A stretch of 7,877 bases of DNA from Candidatus Nitrosocosmicus sp. Lineage in GTDB: Archaea > Thermoproteota > Nitrososphaeria > Nitrososphaerales > Nitrososphaeraceae. Below are positions 1-5,755 of this stretch, piece by piece. Position numbers and translations under genes: made by a program. Each line of letters opens with the position of its first letter. Within the stretch, counting starts at the first letter, position 1. Under the pieces are notes generated by a model. The model had not been told where the DNA came from and did not search any database. It saw only the letters and a program-made list of their open reading frames with translations. Where the stretch lies: positions 1 through 7,877 of the forward strand of contig JAKDMR010000079.1 of assembly GCA_030452275.1 (NCBI GenBank), read 5' to 3'.

Positions 1-85
1 GAAAATAGATTTGGAACGTGGAATAACGACAGAAACTATGACACTTGACTTAGGAGAAAAGGATCTCACCACGTCGAACCAGTGA
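1..85 (+). CDS. C-terminal end of an unidentified protein (partial)
   Basis: A frame open from base 2 to a TGA at 83-85 gives 27 residues beginning KIDLERGITTETMTLDLGEK. It is hydrophilic, and most codons start with a purine, which is typical of real coding sequence in an AT-rich genome. The gene begins outside the window and I do not recognise the family. The minus strand also has an open stretch here, ending IPRSKSIF at the window edge, with similar third-position composition but weaker first-position bias. I therefore prefer the plus strand, without certainty. The fragment is too short for a functional call. Confidence 0.4.
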   Translation, partial: KIDLERGITTETMTLDLGEKDLTTSNQ

Positions 86-312
86 TCGGTTATAAGAAGG
101 CCAGTCTATCACAAATTACCAATCTGTTCAATCCAGCTAAATAGGTTGAGTTAGGCGACAAAGCACTATCCCGGAGAAAGTTACTCTGGAAAAAGAAATC
201 GTGATTGGTATATACATTTTGTAAAAAACACTTAAGTTGGAACAAATGTTACCAGTACCTAGTGCTATGAGGGGATGACATATGTCCCTTGGTTCTACAG
301 TTAATATTGATG
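86..312. other. Intergenic spacer with repeat copy and short palindrome
   Basis: No convincing gene is visible. The spacer separates a plus-strand gene end from the 3' end of the minus-strand MEDS gene, so the two are convergent. It contains the left 33-bp repeat copy (133-165). A weak hairpin follows, in which CCGGAG at about 171-176 pairs with CTCTGG at about 184-189, with one G-U pair. A run of six A at 223-228 reads as T6 on the minus strand and could help end MEDS transcription. A perfect 10-bp palindrome, GACATATGTC, lies at 277-286. None of these is strong enough to name as a terminator or operator. Confidence 0.4.
133..165 (+). repeat. Left copy of a 33-bp inverted repeat
   Basis: This stretch matches the reverse complement of 7824-7856 over 33 bases with one mismatch (G145 against the complement of A7844). 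The inner 20 bases, TTGAGTTAGGCGACAAAGCA at 146-165, are exact. Similarity fades within about 10 bases outward (part of CAATCTGTTCA resembles the other copy) and stops at once inward. A 20-base exact inverted match is far beyond chance in under 8 kb. Read on the minus strand, it spells ALSPNSTYLAG, against ALSPNSNYLAG in the right copy. It could be a short dispersed repeat, the end of an element, or a gene remnant. Confidence 0.75.
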
Positions 313-858
313 TCATACCACCAATTCATTTAAATGGTATCCACGATTGGAGTTCAATATCGCGATTTGTTGAGTGGTCATTGATTCTATATCTTTATTT
401 TTATAAATATACATGGAAGTAATGGGAAAATCAAATAGATCCTCTAGAATCTTGTCATAAATAATTAAGGCGTTATCAAGTTTTTCCCTCAAAAATTTAT
501 TTGTCTCTACAAAGATCCTAATACCTTCTTTGCCATTCTTAATGGCGTTAGCGACTAGAATCTCCCACTTTTTAATAAATATTTCCGCATTTAAACACTC
601 GTCTGGATGGAACCACTCTTCTGTTGGTTTGATAAGGATATTACCTTCCTTTTTGTGATTTTCATAATTTGTGAGATTTATAGACTTGCTCAATGCATAG
701 ATTTTATCTTTTGGGCAGTTTTCTAAAAAAATAATTACCAATTCATTATTTTCTATGCCATTTTTTAAGAAGGAATGGAAATCATACAATTCAAGTTCTT
801 TTGAGTAGTATATTACAAACACGTGACTTCCACGTTCTACCGAATCAAAAGGCTTCAA
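313..858 (-). CDS. MEDS-domain (DcmR-like sensory) protein
   Basis: The 181-residue product has the layout of the MEDS/DcmR sensory domain, a soluble fold related to RecA/KaiC-like ATPases and found in regulators of methanogens and methylotrophs. The N-terminal block, GSHVFVIYYSKEL then FLKNGIENNELVIIFLE (about residues 10-47), is the usual opening with a bound-state helix and strand. Later blocks include TEEWFHPDE and GIRIFVETN. There is no DNA-binding, kinase or receiver domain, so it is probably a stand-alone sensor or partner protein. The start is TTG at 858-856: a TAA codon lies immediately upstream in frame, and no ATG precedes the conserved block. No Shine-Dalgarno motif is visible, and a TATA-like box about 37 bases upstream suggests a very short leader. 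The ligand is unknown. It is divergent from the dehydrogenase cluster and could regulate it, but only position supports that. Confidence 0.8.
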   Translation of the reverse strand: MKPFDSVERGSHVFVIYYSKELELYDFHSFLKNGIENNELVIIFLENCPKDKIYALSKSINLTNYENHKKEGNILIKPTEEWFHPDECLNAEIFIKKWEILVANAIKNGKEGIRIFVETNKFLREKLDNALIIYDKILEDLFDFPITSMYIYKNKDIESMTTQQIAILNSNRGYHLNELVV

Positions 859-890
859 TTATTTTTAACAAACATTATCTAGTTTATTTT

Positions 891-899
891 GTATAAAAG
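891..899 (-). promoter_or_regulatory. TATA-like box for the MEDS gene
   Basis: On the minus strand this reads CTTTTATAC, a good match to an archaeal TATA box. Its centre is about 37 bases upstream of the TTG start, which would place transcription start roughly 10 bases before the gene. The absence of a ribosome-binding motif fits a nearly leaderless mRNA. AT-rich spacers give such matches often, so this is only moderate evidence. Confidence 0.4.
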
Positions 900-925
900 T
901 AATAAGGCAATATAGTTCTAGTATC

Positions 926-967
926 GATTAATTCTGTTACCGATGTGTCTTGTAGAGGTAATTAATC
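926..967. repeat. Bulged inverted repeat in the divergent promoter region
   Basis: GATTAATT at 926-933 is the exact reverse complement of AATTAATC at 960-967. The pairing continues inward as ACC/GGT (939-941 with 957-959) after a five-base bulge, leaving a loop of about 15 bases. The element sits between the two divergent transcription starts, where an operator or a structured leader could act. No known motif was recognised. Confidence 0.35.
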
Positions 968-1236
968 TTAATATCCGACTTTATAATCTCATAACGTAGT
1001 TCTAAATTAGTTTGAATGGCAAAAGATGAAATAAATTAATGCAGCTCCATTATCATAGTTATTACAAATAAATGATTGTTCTGTTTGTTGTCTTGAATTT
1101 GTATTTTATAACTAACGAATAATTAAACTCATGGTCCTCTGGAATTCATTCAATGATAGTATTATTAGAAGATTTACAACAAAAGTTATAAGAAGCAGTA
1201 ATAGTGTTACACGGACTCTTAACTAGGGTACTTCAC

Positions 1237-1247
1237 TTTTTTTATAT
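1237..1247 (+). promoter_or_regulatory. TATA-like box upstream of the plus-strand cluster
   Basis: A T-run leads into TTTATAT (1241-1247), centred about 25 bases before the ATG at 1269. At usual archaeal spacing, transcription would begin almost at the start codon. This is the best promoter candidate for the run of plus-strand genes from 1269, because later gaps are too short to carry obvious promoters of their own. Confidence 0.45.
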
Positions 1248-1256
1248 CTTTGATTT

Positions 1257-1263
1257 GGGGGTG
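1257..1263 (+). promoter_or_regulatory. Shine-Dalgarno-like GGGGGTG before the 1269 gene
   Basis: GGGGGTG contains GGTG, which can pair with the 3' end of archaeal 16S rRNA, and ends five bases before ATG 1269. It supports that start. However, it sits where the TATA spacing predicts transcription to begin, so the message may include the motif only if transcription starts further upstream. Confidence 0.4.
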
Positions 1264-1268
1264 TAACT

Positions 1269-1613
1269 ATGGAGAAAATAACGACAAGAATTCCTAAACT
1301 AAAAAGACGACAATTGAATTCATACAATCATGAATTGACAAAGAGATCTAACGAGGATGGCATATTGCTGCCTAATTGTCTGAATGATGATGAATCAAGT
1401 AGTTTAGAAAGTAGAAACGGACTTGAAACGATAATGGAATCAGATGAATCAAGTATTAAGGATGAGAATCAGGAAATGTCAAATCAAAAAGATATAAAAA
1501 ATAGTAATAAAGCTTTGCTGATAGAGAATTATAGTGAAGTACTTATACAAAAACTGAGACTTTTAGATAGTAATAATACTAACTTACGTTACTATTCTCC
1601 CAACGGTTTATAG
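1269..1613 (+). CDS. Hypothetical hydrophilic protein, 114 aa
   Basis: I do not recognise this family. The N-terminus is basic (TTRIPKLKRRQ, about residues 5-15). The middle (about 38-80) is acidic and rich in Ser, Asn, Asp and Glu, with the repeated motif DESS (at about 41 and 59), which suggests disorder. The C-terminal third contains a possible short helix (ALLIENYSEVLIQKLRLLDS) with spaced Leu/Ile. There is no signal peptide, membrane segment or catalytic motif. The start is supported by GGGGGTG five bases upstream. It is the first gene after the putative promoter and is followed 41 bases later by another small unknown gene and then the alcohol dehydrogenase, so it is probably co-transcribed with them. 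Confidence 0.6.
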   Translation: MEKITTRIPKLKRRQLNSYNHELTKRSNEDGILLPNCLNDDESSSLESRNGLETIMESDESSIKDENQEMSNQKDIKNSNKALLIENYSEVLIQKLRLLDSNNTNLRYYSPNGL

Positions 1614-1654
1614 AATCATATCAAATAAGAGGGTCAATAGATGGAGTAATGAAA

Positions 1655-1888
1655 ATGAATATTTCTGTATCTGAATCACAATTAATTTGTGAGGCAAAAA
1701 TTTGTGGTTGTCTTGATAATAAGAGAGTTGTATATGGTTTTTTCGAACCAGTCCATAGCTTATGCATTGATAAAAAACAATTGATACTATCACAAATCCA
1801 AGCATGCAGGAATCTACTAAAATATACCACTGATAAACTTGAATTGCGTATGGTTGAGAAGGAGATAGATGAACTAAATGCACTTTAA
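1655..1888 (+). CDS. Hypothetical Cys-containing small protein, 77 aa
   Basis: This is a family I do not recognise. ATG codons occur at 1649 and 1655. GGAG at 1643-1646 is only two bases from the first but eight from the second, so I chose 1655 (MNISVSESQL). The N-terminal half holds four cysteines, in LICEAKICGC and then HSLC, with a fifth in QAC; this could suit metal binding or a disulfide, but no named motif fits. The C-terminal half (about residues 39-77) is a charged amphipathic helix, possibly a coiled coil. It ends with TAA at 1886-1888, overlapping the earliest possible alcohol dehydrogenase start at 1878. That overlap suggests coupled translation and a functional link to the dehydrogenase. 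Confidence 0.6.
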   Translation: MNISVSESQLICEAKICGCLDNKRVVYGFFEPVHSLCIDKKQLILSQIQACRNLLKYTTDKLELRMVEKEIDELNAL

Positions 1889-2952
1889 TAGTATGAAATC
1901 TGCACGGATCATTAAACCTAAGGAGCCGTTAGAAGTACAAGAGACGGAAAATTCAAAACCAAATGGTTCGGAAGTCTTGATCAAAGTCCAATCTTGTGGG
2001 GTATGCCATAGTGATATTCATTTATGGAAAGGTGGATATACTGGACCGAATGGACAATTTATGAAAACTACCGATAGAGGAGTCAAATATCCATTAACGC
2101 CAGAACATGAAATAGCGGGTATAGTATCTGAAATGGGGGAGGATGCAAAACAAATTTTCAAAAAAGATGAAAAAGTAATGGTGTATCCATGGGTAGGCGA
2201 AGGCTTATGTCCTGCCTGCAAAACAGGCAATGAAAACCTTTGCGATCATCCACGATCCATTGGTGTTTACAATGATGGGGGATATGCTGAATATGTTTTG
2301 GTTCCAAATTATAGATATCTTCTTAGAATACCAGACGAAATAGAAGTAGATATAGCGGCAACATTATCTTGTTCGGCTCTTACAGCGTATAGTGCGGTAA
2401 AAAATGCAGAAATAAGACCAGATAACAATGTTGTAATTATTGGAACTGGAGGATTGGGATTGATGGCGATTCAGCTAGCTAAAGCTGTTTTTGGCGCTCG
2501 AATAATTGCTATTGACATTGACGATGACAAACTAAAAATAGCAAGAAACAATGGTGCGGATGAAATAGTCAATTCAAAAAGTAACAATGCGATCCAAGAA
2601 ATAAAAGAAATAACTGACAATAGCGGCGCAGATGCTGTGATTGACTTTGTAAATAATTCTAAGACAGTTGAATCTGATATGCAATTTCTAAGAAGAAGGG
2701 CTAAGGTGGTATTAGTGGGTCTTTTTTGGTGGAGAGTTGAAACTAAACCTGATATCTATGCCTACTAAATCATACAGAATTATCGGTTCATACACCGGGA
2801 ACATACAAGATATGGCTGAATTGGTGTCTCTTGCAAAACGTAAAGTTATAAATCCAGTTATCTCCGATAGTTTCAAATTAAATCAAGCCACAGATGCCTT
2901 AACGAAGTTAAAAGAAGGTAAAATCACAGGTAGGTGTGTCATAAATCCTTGA
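1878..2952 (+). CDS. Zinc-dependent alcohol dehydrogenase (frameshifted)
   Basis: Medium-chain zinc alcohol dehydrogenase, converting alcohols and aldehydes with NAD(H) in the cytosol. Numbering from ATG 1878, catalytic zinc ligands are C43 (CGVCHSD), H77 (PEHE) and C165 (LSCSAL). The structural zinc site is E108, C111, C114 and C122 (GEGLCPAC...LCDHP), with Glu as fourth ligand as in the Sulfolobus solfataricus enzyme, its closest recognisable relative. The Rossmann motif is GTGGLGLM, and strand two ends in IDID, favouring NAD. An extra T in the T6 run at 2722-2727 breaks the frame and ends the first part at 2768. Removing one T restores VGLFGGELKLNLIS and the full C-terminus to TGA 2952, about 352-357 residues, which is normal length. 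ATG 1893 (MKSARIIKP) is an equally good family-like start; AAGGAG at 1859-1864 lies 13 bases before 1878. Substrate is unknown. The downstream aldehyde dehydrogenase overlaps its stop. Confidence 0.9.
2722..2727 (+). other. T6 run at the alcohol dehydrogenase frame break
   Basis: The sequence reads GGT CTT TTT TGG with six T. Five T would give GGT CTT TTT GGT GGA GAG, matching the VGLFG block of the family. Protein similarity is continuous on both sides of this point, which places the lesion precisely. A reader would need a +1 shift; a -1 shift would soon meet TGA. Confidence 0.85.
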
Positions 2953-4340
2953 CTATAAAAACTATTAATCCTGTTACAGAAGAAATTATTCAAGAATATG
3001 ACAATGTAACAAAAGACACTATAATAAATAAGACAAAGAAAGCAAAGGAGGAATTTTATAATTGGAAAAAAGATCTGCAAAAGCGGGTTAGTCTCCTTCA
3101 TGATTTTGCTCAACAGATAAGAAAAGATAAGGAAACACTTGCAAAGACAGCAACAATAGAAATAGAAAAGCCAATCAAAGAGTCAAGATCTGAAATAGAA
3201 AAATGTGCATGGGCAATTGAATATTTTGCAGACAATGGAAGCCTTTTTGTACCAAAAGAGGCCATTAATGCGGATGCTAGAAAAACAGTTATTGCATTTG
3301 AACCAATAGAAACAATAGCCAGCATAATGCCGTGGAACTTTCCTTATTGGCAAGCCTTGCGATTTGCTGCTCCCTCTCTTATGGTTGGAAATACCACTGT
3401 GCTAAAGCCATCAAGTGCCACTATGCAATGTGGTATAGAAATAGAGAATACTTTTAATAAAATAGGTATGCCTGAAGGGGTATTTCAAACATTAGTCGGA
3501 GACTCTGGCATTGTCGAGACACTTATAAGTTCAGAATATGTGGACGCTGTGACTTTTACAGGAAGTGTCAGTGTCGGCTCAAAGGTGGCTCAAATGGCAA
3601 CATCAAAGATAAAGAAAACGGTATTAGAGTTAGGTGGTAGCGATCCTTTTATTGTGCTAGAAGATGCTGATATAGATAAAGCTTCTACTGCGGCAGTAAA
3701 AGGACGTTTCATAAATTGTGGACAAAGCTGTATCGCTTCAAAACGGTTTATTGTTGCAAAGAAAATAGCAAACGAGTTTATTGAAAAATTTGTTCAAAAA
3801 GTTAAAAAACTTAAAGTAGGTAATCCTTTATCAGATGATACAGACATAGGTCCTCTGGTTAATGTAGATGGTTTAAAAAAAATTGATCAGATAGTAAATA
3901 GTACCATTAAAGAAGGAGCTGAAATTCTTACCAGAGGTAAACAGATAGACGGAAAGGGTTATTTTTATGAACCCACGGTTTTAAAAAATGTTACAACAAA
4001 GATGAATATTTCGCAAGAAGAAGTGTTTGGTCCTGTTGCACCTATCATACTTGCTAGTGACGAAAAGGAAGCTGTGGATATTTCAAATGATACTTTATAT
4101 GGCCTTGGAACAAGCATGTGGACAGAAGATCTTGATAGAGCTGAAAAGTTATCTAACATCATTCAATCGGATTTAGTTTCTGTAAATAATATCGTTGCGT
4201 CTGATCCAAGGGTTCCATTTGGAGGAATTAAACAGAGTGGCTTTGGTAGAGAACTATCAAGGTATGGTATGCTAGAATTTGTAAACATAAAGACCATAAG
4301 ATATTATGATCAATTGGTTCATCAACACCACGTCGAATAA
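2949..4340 (+). CDS. NAD(P)-dependent aldehyde dehydrogenase, succinate-semialdehyde type
   Basis: Aldehyde dehydrogenase superfamily enzyme, oxidising an aldehyde to its acid. The closest recognisable family is the GabD1-like succinate-semialdehyde dehydrogenase. Numbering from GTG 2934, the substrate-stabilising Asn is N135 (MPWNFPYWQ), the cofactor Lys is K158, the general base is E232 (LELGGSDPF), the nucleophile is C266 (NCGQSC), and EEVFGP holds E363. The 34-residue Glu-to-Cys spacing is standard. The position that is Glu in NAD-specific human ALDH2 is Ser here (KPSS), so NADP use is possible. TTG 2949, overlapping the upstream stop as TTGA, gives MTIKTINPVTEE and a normal 463-residue protein. 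GTG 2934 would add five residues; AGGTG at 2932-2936 suits the TTG better. In ammonia-oxidising archaea a related enzyme could serve the hydroxypropionate/hydroxybutyrate cycle, but the pairing with an alcohol dehydrogenase fits catabolic oxidation equally well. Confidence 0.88.
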   Translation: MTIKTINPVTEEIIQEYDNVTKDTIINKTKKAKEEFYNWKKDLQKRVSLLHDFAQQIRKDKETLAKTATIEIEKPIKESRSEIEKCAWAIEYFADNGSLFVPKEAINADARKTVIAFEPIETIASIMPWNFPYWQALRFAAPSLMVGNTTVLKPSSATMQCGIEIENTFNKIGMPEGVFQTLVGDSGIVETLISSEYVDAVTFTGSVSVGSKVAQMATSKIKKTVLELGGSDPFIVLEDADIDKASTAAVKGRFINCGQSCIASKRFIVAKKIANEFIEKFVQKVKKLKVGNPLSDDTDIGPLVNVDGLKKIDQIVNSTIKEGAEILTRGKQIDGKGYFYEPTVLKNVTTKMNISQEEVFGPVAPIILASDEKEAVDISNDTLYGLGTSMWTEDLDRAEKLSNIIQSDLVSVNNIVASDPRVPFGGIKQSGFGRELSRYGMLEFVNIKTIRYYDQLVHQHHVE

Positions 4341-4353
4341 AAACGTGAGCTAA

Positions 4354-5685
4354 ATGAGTGTTATGAAAAATACAGATCATATACATATCGTGATATTGGG
4401 TGGAGGTTTTTCAGGAGTTGGAGTTTTAAAAAACCTTCAAAATGAATTTGATCATAATAACAATGTTGAAATCACCATGATAAGTAAAAATAATTTCCTT
4501 CTTTTTACTCCTATGCTTCCTGAAATAGTATCAGGAAGCATCGAAACAAGACATATAGTAACACCGTTACGTTCATTTTGCAATAAAGCAACGTTTTATG
4601 AAGCTGAAGTAAAATCCATAGATTTAGACAACAAACAGATAGCCATGATCCATACTATTGGAAGAGAACCCCAAACCTCTAATGCTGAAGAAAAAGAAGG
4701 ACACGTTCATAAACTTCGATATGATTATCTTGTTATTGCATTGGGAAGTGAAAACAATTTCTTTGGTAATTCTAATATCCAAGAAAATACATTTACGCTA
4801 AAGACTATCACTGATGCAATTCTTTTAAGAAACCATTTAATTAAAGTTCTAGAACAAGCAAGTATAGAACAAGATGACAAAGAGTTGAGAAAAAGTCTAT
4901 TGACTTTTGTAGTCGTTGGAGGAGGTTTTAGCGGTGTTGAAACGGTGGGTGCAGTTAATGATTTCATACGAGAATCTGTCAAACTGTATTATCCAAATAT
5001 TTACATGTCAGATGTAAAAGTCGTCCTAGTTAGCGCAACTAATAACTTATTAGAACAAATAGATGAAGATCTAGGGCGTTACGCTTTAGAAAAACTAAAG
5101 GTAAATGGAGTGGAATTTATTATGGATACTTTGGTTAAAGATGTGGCAGAAGATAAGGCGATACTAAATGACGATACTGTAATGCCTTGTTATACACTCA
5201 TTTGGACTGCTGGAGTAACACCTAATAAATTAATTACCGATCTAAACTGCAAACATGATGAAAATCATAGAATAATTACTAATAATCATTTAGAAGTTAA
5301 CAATTACGAAAATAGCGTGTATTCTCTAGGAGATTGTGCTTCTATAACCAATCCACATACAGGAAAACCATATCCTCCCACAGCACAGCACGCAATAAAA
5401 CAAAGTGAGGTTGTATCAAAAAACATTATTTCTTTAATCAAAGGTAAACCTGAAAAAGACAAACAAATATTTGATTACAAGTCAAAAGGAATGATGGCCC
5501 AGATTGGAAAAAGAACTGGAGTCGCAATTTTCTTTAGTAAAATCAAATTGCATGGATTTTTAGCTTGGTGGCTTTGGCGCATGTATTATTTAATAAACTT
5601 ACCAACAACAAAAAAGAAAATCAAGGTCATTGGGGATTGGACGTTTGATTTTATCTTTAAACCTGATGTAAGTCAAATTCAATAA
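4354..5685 (+). CDS. ndh: Type II NADH dehydrogenase (NDH-2), FAD-dependent
   Basis: Single-subunit flavoprotein that moves electrons from NADH to membrane quinone without pumping protons. At 443 residues it has the usual family length. The FAD-binding motif GGGFSG is at residues 16-21 and the NADH-binding motif GGGFSGVE at 189-196. WTAGVTPN is near 287-294, the FAD-contacting GDCA at 326-329, and the quinone-site motif AQHAIKQ at 344-350. The C-terminus has an aromatic, hydrophobic stretch (HGFLAWWLWRMYYLINLP, about 400-417) typical of the amphipathic membrane anchor. The gene begins 13 bases after the aldehyde dehydrogenase. GTGAG (4345-4349) is only four bases before ATG 4354 and 13 before ATG 4363, so the start is uncertain by three residues. 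Its position after two dehydrogenases suggests it recycles their NADH. A ferredoxin- or sulfide-oxidising relative cannot be excluded, but the motifs favour NDH-2. Confidence 0.9.
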   Translation: MSVMKNTDHIHIVILGGGFSGVGVLKNLQNEFDHNNNVEITMISKNNFLLFTPMLPEIVSGSIETRHIVTPLRSFCNKATFYEAEVKSIDLDNKQIAMIHTIGREPQTSNAEEKEGHVHKLRYDYLVIALGSENNFFGNSNIQENTFTLKTITDAILLRNHLIKVLEQASIEQDDKELRKSLLTFVVVGGGFSGVETVGAVNDFIRESVKLYYPNIYMSDVKVVLVSATNNLLEQIDEDLGRYALEKLKVNGVEFIMDTLVKDVAEDKAILNDDTVMPCYTLIWTAGVTPNKLITDLNCKHDENHRIITNNHLEVNNYENSVYSLGDCASITNPHTGKPYPPTAQHAIKQSEVVSKNIISLIKGKPEKDKQIFDYKSKGMMAQIGKRTGVAIFFSKIKLHGFLAWWLWRMYYLINLPTTKKKIKVIGDWTFDFIFKPDVSQIQ

Positions 5686-5750
5686 GGAGAAAGGATATGA
5701 AGATATTGATAATCCTAAAAAAAAGAATAAAAAGAAAAGGAGAAAAATAA
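5686..5750 (+). other. Ribosome-binding site and 17-codon basic frame before the patatin gene
   Basis: GGAG at 5686-5689 is seven bases before ATG 5697, a better ribosome-binding arrangement than any other at this gene. The ATG opens a 17-residue frame (MKILIILKKRIKRKGEK) that ends at TAA 5748-5750. One extra A in the A8 run at 5717-5724 would join it to the patatin frame as a Lys/Arg-rich N-terminal extension. It may therefore be the true start of the next gene with a frame error, a leader peptide, or chance. Confidence 0.45.
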
Positions 5751-5755
5751 TCAAA

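Larger units (their letters stand above)
859..1268. other. Divergent intergenic region, about 410 bp
   Basis: This spacer lies between the minus-strand MEDS gene and the plus-strand cluster, so both promoters should be here. TATA-like boxes are listed separately for each side. The most structured part is the inverted repeat at 926-967. The rest is AT-rich (about 970-1230) with no convincing RNA gene. One 31-codon frame at 1131-1226 starts with ATG about 24 bases after TTTTATA (about 1105-1111), but it has no ribosome-binding site and no recognisable content. Confidence 0.5.

Noticed and set aside
1..130. Minus-strand reading ITDHWFDVVRSFSPKSSVIV..., considered as the continuation of a decayed cytochrome-type gene from the left repeat.
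   Set aside because: It is separated from the repeat-encoded residues by stops, shows no recognised family match, and the plus-strand frame has stronger coding bias. It is kept only as an alternative for the repeat.
1131..1226. 31-codon frame MVLWNSFNDSIIRRFTTKVI... in the divergent spacer, with a TATA-like box about 24 bases before its ATG.
   Set aside because: It has no ribosome-binding site, no recognisable content, and such short frames and TATA-like words are common in AT-rich spacers.
2722..2727. Programmed -1 frameshifting at the T6 run.
   Set aside because: A -1 shift leads quickly to TGA; only a +1 (or -2) shift restores the protein, and no stimulating structure is evident.
2737..2952. 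A separate 71-residue gene starting with MKLNLIS.
   Set aside because: It is the C-terminal part of the alcohol dehydrogenase in the shifted frame, and its start codon overlaps the first part of the same gene.
66..4338. The 12-base word CACCACGTCGAA occurs near 67-78 and again at the end of the aldehyde dehydrogenase gene.
   Set aside because: A 12-base match is expected about once by chance among all position pairs in a window of this size, and the flanks do not match.
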